Shown piece by piece: positions 1 to 8,300 of a stretch of DNA of 64,000 nt (positions within the stretch are counted from its first letter, which is position 1; every line of letters begins with the position of its first letter). The notes below the pieces were generated by a model, which ran no database searches, had not been told where the DNA came from, and saw only the letters and a program-made list of their open reading frames with translations. A program made the position numbers and the translations under genes. This DNA is from Norana najaformis (lineage: Eukaryota; Annelida; Clitellata; Crassiclitellata; Hormogastridae): contig OZ029914.1 in assembly GCA_964023275.1 (NCBI GenBank), positions 32,557,351-32,621,350 of the forward strand, in the 5' to 3' direction.

Positions 1-397
1 GCCATACGGCACTCACGGATAATTTTTTATGGCGGTGCGCATGTCGTTATGGAAACCATTTACTAAGTTATTTATTTGATAGTCTTTCCTGGAACTTGAA
101 GGGCTCTAATTTCCCTCGCGGTCTGGGGTGGCCATATTGTTAACTTGTAGGGCAACCGCAAGCGTCCGTTTCTTGAGATTACCAAAACTCGCCAATTTTT
201 TATGAGATTTATGACGATTATTCAAAAAGTTGTTGATATAAACGGCGAGCAAACTAAAACCACACAATTTTCTTAAAGATATATGACAGTAAACTCGGCA
301 TATCATTTTACTCATATTGCTACACGTGAAAGCAGCCTTTTGAATGACAAGTGAAAACTTTTTTGAATTTCGATTAAGCATATTAAATAATACCAAC

Positions 398-436
398 CTC
401 ACTCTCGATCTCCGCAATTTTATCCAGGATACCCAT
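398..436 (-). CDS. DRG2: DRG2 first coding exon (partial gene, runs off left edge)
   Basis: A 39-base exon on the minus strand reads MGILDKIAEIESE and is followed by a GT donor (GAG|GTTGGT), leaving phase 0. The peptide closely matches the N-terminus of DRG2, the developmentally regulated GTP-binding protein 2, a cytosolic OBG-family GTPase that works with a DFRP partner in translation. In the family the next residues form the helix that leads into the G domain. That exon is not visible in bases 1-397, so it should lie left of the window. The ATG has A at -3 and G at +4. The call rests on only 13 residues. A longer open frame in another register over the same bases (106-417) shows no family match. 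What is seen: start, peptide and donor. The gene identity is inferred. Confidence 0.5.
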
Positions 437-699
437 TTTAATTAAGTTTATGCACAAAAACTTTACAAAAGCGTGAAGACGTGAAGATGATTGCACAAGA
501 GTTCTATCGCCGGAAGTTCGTTCCCTTTGGTGAGCAAGTAAGTATTTTAGGAAGTAGTTCCGATGTTTAACGACATCTTATGGCATCAGAGGCTAGAGCC
601 ATCTGTGTAGATGGCTCTGTCAGAGGCCGTTGACGTCGCCTTCGTCCTTTATCCAGGCTTGGGACTGGGACTACCCGAGTGCGGCAGTGGCGGAGTTGT

Positions 700-1110
700 T
701 TTTAGAAACGCAGAGGTGGAGGAGGTAATCGTTATGGAAAATTTCTACAGCGGCCAATGAAAGTTCCCCCAGAACTGCGACAGTTATCTGACCCATTATA
801 CAAGCTCATCTATGCTCCACCGCTTGCAATTTCGGCATCAGCCTTTCACTCAAAACCGAAACACATTTCTCTTTCACAGATCCTATTCTGACTCTCTTTG
901 TTCCTCTTATCTCTCTCATCTCCAATCCCAAACATCACCCTTCGTAGCTGCCACGCTGTCTTTCAGCCTGACATTTGAATCTTGACATGGAACCGAACCC
1001 TTTTGCTTATAGATTTTGTTTTGACTGAGTGCCTGTGAGTAAGCCGATCCCCGTGACTTGGCTTTCGTTGGGCGCTGTAGAAATCTCAGGATTACGAATA
1101 CGAATAAGTC
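700..1110 (+). mobile_element. L2-like LINE 3' end, family A, truncated
   Basis: The plus strand carries the sense 3' end of family A. A broken 'FHSKPKHISLSQ'-like stretch, as at the end of L2/CR1 ORF2, is followed by the conserved block GACTGAGYGCCTGTGARTAAG and by GGGCGCTGTAGAAATCTC, then an ATTACGAATACG tail. Recognised by comparison with the copies near 12.4, 28.4 and 33.5 kb. It is decayed and 5'-truncated. Confidence 0.6.
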
Positions 1111-1131
1111 GCGTTATTCACGGTGGCAACA

Positions 1132-1310
1132 GGCTGTCTATCGTAATCGTAAATCCGTAATCTCTCAGTTTCCTCAGCGCCAAAAGCGAATTCGTTGGAA
1201 CCATCATATGCACAGACGCTAAGTCAAGAACAAAATTAGCGAGGCGCCTATGCTCAGGTTCTGTTTCAGGTCGAGTTCCCAAAGACAGGCAGATAGAGGA
1301 TGGTATCAGC
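1132..1310 (-). mobile_element. L2-like LINE 3' end, family A, diverged copy
   Basis: Starts with a TCGTAATCGTAA tail, then a damaged CAGCGCC block and GTTCTGTTTCAGGTCGAG. It lies head-to-head with the copy ending at 1110, so the two 3' tails almost touch. Confidence 0.5.
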
Positions 1311-1716
1311 CAAGATTAATGTGCTAGAAAGATCTTTGTATCTGGGCCTTCATTCGTCACCGTCTCGATCAAATAACATCCCGCCCCAATAATTTTTATT
1401 TCTGTTGATCTGCAAGAACGCACGCTAAATTTGTGGTAAACTTCGGGATTATTCTTTGAGTAATATTCTAATTTAATAGTTAGTAATTAAATATAATATT
1501 CGTTTACATTAAGCTTACAATCTTGTGGAATATTTAGCCTTTTCTTTACTTAGGCCTATTTATTTGCCCGGCGCATCTCACTGACTGAATGAGGGGCATC
1601 GTCTTGTTACAAGTAGGCCTCGAAGAGAGCGTTAGGAGTCGATTCGATATCCTCTGATTCGTTATATAGCCTAATGCAAGCGACGCAGGACGGTTTGTTT
1701 TTGCTGAAATTCTGTG

Positions 1717-1800
1717 TGTAATCGTAATCGTAAACTCGAGATTTTTACAGCGCCCAAAGAAAGCTAAGTCGTTGGAACCAGTTTTATACGGTTGAAGCGT
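1717..1800 (-). mobile_element. L2-like LINE 3' end, family A, short copy
   Basis: About 80 bases with the tail TAATCGTAATCGTAAACTCG followed by TTTTTACAGCGCCCAAAGAA and CTAAGTCGTTGGAACCAG. It has only the terminal block of the family. Confidence 0.55.
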
Positions 1801-2269
1801 ATTTCTGGTGGGTGTGGCTGTTAGGCCTATTTAGTGGCGTTACTTTGGTTTAGAAAGTCAGGGGCACCAATTTCTCTCTTCCCCCTTAAGCGACTGTTGC
1901 GTAATCATAATGGAGACGTTTATGCGCCATAAATAATAATAACAACAACAACGATGATGATGATAAATAAATAATTGGAGAACCTGAATTCAGTGGCTGT
2001 TAGGCTAGTTCAAAGAAACTTGCTAAGGTACAGTACTGTATGCTTCCTATCCATAATCTTAATATCTTCAATCAAGTCTATTCTGCCCTTCCCCTTTCCA
2101 ATTCTGTTAGCTACATGCCCACCTATTCAGCCTTTCTTCATAGTTAGGATCATTATAACCCCAGATTATTATTATTATAGCCCTGTTAGATCTAACACAT
2201 TCATATAACATTATTAATGTGATGTATGTTTAAGAATACCTTTTGGAATCTGCTTTCAAGCCATTTGAG

Positions 2270-2348
2270 ATGTCGGTGGTGTGGACAGGGAAAGTGATGA
2301 TGATTTTCCTTACATTTTTCAATGCGTACTTTTTCATCATCTCTTCAG
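2270..2348 (+). CDS. avidin gene exon 1: signal peptide
   Basis: Not in any long open frame. ATG at 2270 encodes 26 residues: a short polar start with one Lys (MSVVWTGK), then a hydrophobic stretch rich in Phe, Ile and Met, ending SS. A phase 1 donor follows (TCAG|GTATAT), which matches the phase of the acceptor at 5187. It was found by looking upstream of the first avidin exon for a phase 1 secretory start. Cleavage probably falls around the junction with exon 2. Confidence 0.7.
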
Positions 2349-5300
2349 GTATATAACATTTATAACCTGTTTTTTAATTTTAAAAAAAAATTTTTAATCC
2401 AATCTGTTAGATAATAAAGTTTAATCCTGATCGTATGCTGCAATTTTTAATTGTGATTCATCTATAAGCAACTATATAAATGTTGCCAGAACAATAGTAA
2501 TAATAATAATTAGAAACTTCAAAATGAGCCGGTGTCTAATGCACAAGACATCAGAATTGAGTTACACTAGTCAAGGCGACTGGAGACCAATGTGTTAGCT
2601 AAGGATATTCTAGAAGACATGGGAACATAACGCCTAATTCTGCTTATGTCACGAATATACATGTATGATGACTTACAGATAACATTTACATAGTTTGTGA
2701 GAGACATGGTAGAATCAAAAACAACACCGAAGTCATGAGCAGTATCAGTCAACTCAATAAGTGAGTCCCCCAGCTGTAAGGATTTAAGCCATTCAAACTT
2801 CTTAAGTTGCTGTGGAGTGCCAAGTAGTAGAAATTCAGTCTTTGAAGGGTTAAGGAGGAGTTTATTAGCCACCATCCACGACTGCACCTCCTGAAAGGCG
2901 TCAGACAACAGCTGCACAGATGAGTGACAAGACAAACTGTCAAATGAAATAGAAATGCTACCCAAGTGAATGATTGTCTAGCAGTGTACCAAGAGGCATA
3001 GTGTATAATGTAAGCAAAAGGGGACCAAGTACAGAACCCTGAAGAACACCACTATTCAACAAAGCACTAGCTGAATAATGTCCGTTAAATATACAGATTG
3101 AGTGGGAGGGCTGAGATAAGTAGCAAACCAATTCAGGGTGTGACCAGAAACCCCAAACCAGTGCTGGAGACAATGCAAAAGGAGAGAATGGTCCACAGTA
3201 TCAAAGGCAGCAGACAGATCAAGGAGAACAGATGTTGTCACCTTTCCCTTTATCCATGGAGCACATGATGCCGTTACAAATAGCAAGCAGGGCAGATTCT
3301 GTTGAATGAAACTTGCAGTATGCAGACTGAAATGGAGAGATTAGTGGGTAGGAAGACAGTTGAGATTGCATACAATTCAAAACTACCCGTTAAAGAATTT
3401 TAGATAAAAATTTAAAGTTGAGATGAGTCTGTAATTAGGCAGGTCACCTGGATCGAGAGAAGGTTTCTTTAGCAGAGGATGAACTATGGCATGAGCAAAA
3501 GCGGATGGGAAGGATTCCTCAAACATTGAAAAATTGATAATTGATGTAATGGTTGGACCCAAGACATCAAAACGTTGTCTTAGGAAAGAAGTGGGAATGG
3601 TGTCAAGGAGAAAGCTTTTGTCAGGTGAAGAAAATATGAGTCTGCAAACCTCTGCAAGAGTTGTTGGCTGAGAGATTGGAGGTGAAGAACTAGGAAGAAG
3701 AAATTTATTGCATACCGAATAACCAACAAATTTCAGACTTATACATACAAGAAATCTTATCAGCAAAAAGGGTCAACAATTTTCTGGCTAGTTCTTGGGT
3801 AGTGTAGAACACACCAGAGCATAGATTTAACTTTTCTCTGTGTAGTAATTTATTTAATGCCATCCACAAAGTTTTTGGAGATGTTGAACTTTCAGCAATT
3901 AAATTTGTCAAATATTCAGATTTTTGCAGATGAATCAAGTTTGCACACAAGTTTGCTCTGTTGTTTAAACCTATTGCGATCCAAGGAAAGTTGAGAGTGG
4001 TGCCACCAACGCTCTAACCTACTTCTGCGATGCCTAGCTTCGGGAATAGCAGAATTGAACTAAGGCTGTGGTATGCGCTCTACTACTCTCTTAGTTCTAA
4101 AAGGAATTTGCCTGTCAAGAAGCTCAGATAAAGTAGACTGGAACTTTATGGCCAGTTCATAAGCAGTTTGTGCAGGAGCTAACCACAACAGATATGTTAA
4201 GATTTCATGCTTCACCTTATTTAAATCAATTTTATGCATAGGATGATATTTAATAGTTTTATAATTTGAGGGTGGTTTAAAAGGGAAGTCAAATTTTGAG
4301 GAAATTGCAATATGATCTGATAAATAAGACTCAACAGGAGAGACAGAATGAAGCAATTTCGAATCAGAATGAGTTATCAACACATCCAAGGTGTGACCTT
4401 TATTGTGTGTGGGAAAGGTAACAAGTTGTTTCATGTCAAACCCTTCCAACATATCAAGAAATGATGAAGAAAAGTTACCAGCTATATCAAGACGAATAGT
4501 CGAATCGCTGTTAAAATTGCAGAATAACTTGTTTTCACAACATTTATCAGCATTGGCAACAGTAAAGAGAAGAGTTACTGTAAACAGTGGGAAATTGAAG
4601 TTAAGGACAATAATTCTTGACTCCCATGTGAGCCCATAGTAGCAAAAATAAGCACCTAGAAGCACCAAAAGCATCCTAAGCTTCTAACTTTTTTTGGTGT
4701 AATTTCCACCACCAGTCAGGAAGGTTTAAGACAGAGATGGTTTTTTTCTGCATGAATGGTAGCTGTGGTTGGGATATCGCTACAACTTGCTTGTGTGGTC
4801 TTTGCAAAGCTTGGGCTGCAAGTATGCATTTTTGGAGCAAATAATAGCAATTTAGATAAGGGAATTTAGTTTCTAACATTTTAGTATAAAATCTGACCCA
4901 GACAGCTACATTCATTGGACGCATAATAGAATTGCATTACGCTGCTGGTGGAAACTGGTGGCGAGCTGTGAACCCAACAAATATGGCTGAAATACGGCTG
5001 TTGGAATAGCAACTTTGATCAGGTACTTTTGTTTGATTTCAGAATCAGTTGATGAGCAATAGATTTGGATTCATTTTTGAGATTTTAGTTCAGCAATTTA
5101 GGCCATAATAATTAATTTTTTAAGTACAATGATTTAGGACAATGTATTTGATATTAAGATTTTAGTGGTTACGATTTGTTTTCAAGGCGAAAATTGTCAA
5201 ACACTAGATGGTACATGGTACACTGATCTTGGTTCCCAGTTAAGACTCAACCACACGAAAGAAGGACTTATTTTTGGAGACTACATATCTGCACTTGAAA

Positions 5301-8300
5301 GAGAACTCGGCTCACGTAGTACATCTGGGGAACAATTGGATGTTGTCGGTAACTATCTTTAATTTATTCGGTTGCCTCTTGCATTAAAAAGACTTATAAT
5401 TAAATTAACATTTGCAACATGGCAGTGCACTGTCACAGTTCACAGAAATCGTCAGTAAATATCAGTTTACTTAATCGTAATCTTAATTCCGAAATTTCTA
5501 CAGCGCCTAACGAAAGCCACGTCACGGGGACCAGCTTATTCACAGGCGCATTACTTATAAACAATAATCAAAACTGTGTCTACCATATGACTGTCTGCGA
5601 CTCTCACTATTCAGAAACAATTACTTGACATGAATTTAATTATGGGAATGAAGTTCCATGGACCTAGGGCCTTACAGTCATAGTGATCTTCATGAATCTG
5701 CTTTTAATTTTCATGAAAATGGTTAAAGCTGAAACCCACGTGGATCTAATCTTTCCTGATACCATAACGTTACATTGTGCATGCTTTTTTGAAGCCGTCC
5801 TCACAATATTTCCATACCCATCTTCTCTGACCATATTTTAATTTTCTGGAATTGTTACAATTTATTTTTATTTGATCTTAAGAATAATTGAATCTCGAGA
5901 TTAGCCACATGTTTACGAGAGCTGAAATACTTTGTGTAAGAATGATTATTAGGCATGCAGGTGAATTGAAGAACTAGGCAAGTGTCCACAGAACTGGAGA
6001 GACTTGCAACCAATCAGCATCCAATTAGCATATACTTTGTAACATTATACCTTTCCAACATCAATGAAAACAAAGTAACTCTTATTCTGTTGCTGAAAGG
6101 AAGGCTAATTATTCTGACTCACAAACCTTATGTTTATATTGAGCAGAATAATTCAGTGATTGCATGCTAACTCATAATTGTAAACTCGAAATTTCTAAAG
6201 TGCTACTTGAAAGCTAAGTGCAGGGCACCAGCTTATTCACGAGTGCTGCGTCAAGTCTGTGGGGTTGTCCACAGATGCCACGTAAAGAAACAAGTCCAGT
6301 TGTCGGGAGACCAGAGAGATCGTAATCTTGAGATTTCTACAGCACCCAACGAAAGCCAAGTCGCGGGAACCAGCTTATTCACAGGCGCTCAGTCAAAACA
6401 AAATCAATAGGCAAAAGGGTTCGGTTCCAGGTCGAGAGATACAGGATGGGAGAGGAGGCTAGGGCGGGTTGTGTTTAAGTTGAGAGAATGGGAAGACTGA
6501 TGCTAAGTGAATTTAACTTCATGGAATGTTGTTGTTGATGTAGTCTGCAAATAACTCCAAAATTAGGTGACAGTAGTTGAACTTAAGTTAATTCTGGATT
6601 TGCTTTTTTGGCATCAACATTATGCTGGCAATTCACTGTATTATACCTACTAATTTGAAATTCAACAGTGATTAAAGTTACTGGGAAGCTACTACAAGTG
6701 AATAAAATAAATGTTGTGTATGTGTTGATACAAGTTTAAGTAAGTCTAGTCATGTTATTCTAACCATCACAGGTGCCGCTCCCTACAACGACCCTGGTGT
6801 TGTATTTGGATTTAGCGTTCTGTGGAGCGGTGGTGCTTCAATAAAGTCTTGGACAGGTAATTGAAATATATCTGACTCTTGAGGAGTACCAGTGCTGTTG
6901 AATGATGCTGAATTATTTGTTATGTGCTCAGTTTGATAGATTGTCATTAACATGGAGGAAACATGCCATTATGTCATTGTTTCATTCTGAATATGAGGCA
7001 AGAGTATGCAATTACTGTAAGAGTGATTATTTTACCTTATTTTGAAAGCTTTTTGGCACCAAACATGCAGGGGTTTTGAGTGTGTAGCAATCAGGTCAAA
7101 TGACACAATGCAAAAGTAGGTCAGGTTTAATACTTGGTCAGAGTTCAAATTAAAGGCCTGTGTTGGTAGTAACTTTTTGCTTGTTGTGATGCAATTGCTT
7201 AATGGTGTTTTGGCAGGGCAATGTTTGATGTGTGGTGATGATGAAGTTCTTGAGACTTCTTGGCTGTTACGACAGCGGGCCGATGGCTGCTCTGACAAGT
7301 GGCTGTCAACAAACATCGGCCAAACGTTGTTCACTCACCGGATACCAGGAAATTACAGAACTGCATACGGAACTAATGTGAGCACTGACGATGGTTCTGA
7401 AGCTGATGATGATGGCGATGGTTCTGAAGCTGATGATGATGGCGATGGTTCTGAAGCTGATGATGATGGTGATGGTTCTGAAGCTGATCATGGTGGCAAT
7501 GGTTCTGAAGCTGATCATGGTGGTGGTGGTGGTGGTGGCGGTGGTGCTATTGATGATGATGATGATGATGCTGATGATGATGATGACGACAATTCTTGTT
7601 ACCGAATCCTAATTCTTCAGATTAATACGATTAGTCCTTATTAATGCCTGGTTGAGCTTATTTTATTTAGTTAATACTTATTATAATTAAGACAATGTGT
7701 TCAACAACGAATTTATGTTACTTTAATTTAAATTTGAACAGAAATTATTTAAGTGTGTAGCTATTTAGTAGGTTATAGTTCTGATTCTTCAGGTTTGTAT
7801 GAACTGTTATGTTTAAATATCAGTATTTATATCAGGTTGAATATATTTTATTTTGTTGAATTCTTATGACGATGATCAAGAACTGACTGTTTTTGTTGAA
7901 GATGACACAAAGAAAAAGAGATGACATTTCTAATGGTGAGGTTTTTCCAAACCTTATTTGACTTTATTAAACCTGTGTGACAGAGGGCGCTGCTATGACT
8001 TGTGTAAATCTATTCTTGGCCTCTGATTTGTCCTTCAGCATGAATTCTTTATTTTGTTTGTCACTGTTGCCGAAACTGTGCAGGTAATTTTATATTTATA
8101 GTGCTTCTGAGTGGTGACAGATGATGTATTTTAAGTTAGAAAAGGGTTGTTGTCTTGATATTTTACATTTTTTGTTGTGTCGAAGTTTGGCTGTTGGGCC
8201 ATTTAATTTTTGAATTGTTTCATTTCATTGAAACATTATAATTAATTTTATCTTAGATTTAAGTAAAAAACATGATTCACCATTGATACGTAAATTTGTA

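Larger units (their letters stand above)
437..2269. other. intergenic, LINE remnants between DRG2 and the avidin gene
   Basis: No gene is supported here. The DRG2 transcription start should lie just right of 437. Most of 700-1800 is made of three pieces of the L2-like LINE family listed separately. Short runs of ATA, GAT and TTA triplets occur near 1930 and 2165. Confidence 0.6.

Noticed and set aside
1975..2208. A 77-codon hydrophobic frame just upstream of avidin exon 1
   Set aside because: It begins at a TTG, has low complexity at the end and no splice link. The ATG exon at 2270 fits phase and function better.
6395..6440. GGTTCGGTTCC in family A as a tRNA B box, hence a tRNA-derived SINE
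   Set aside because: One mismatch from the B box, but no good A box at the right distance, and the long copy joins the block to a LINE RT end.
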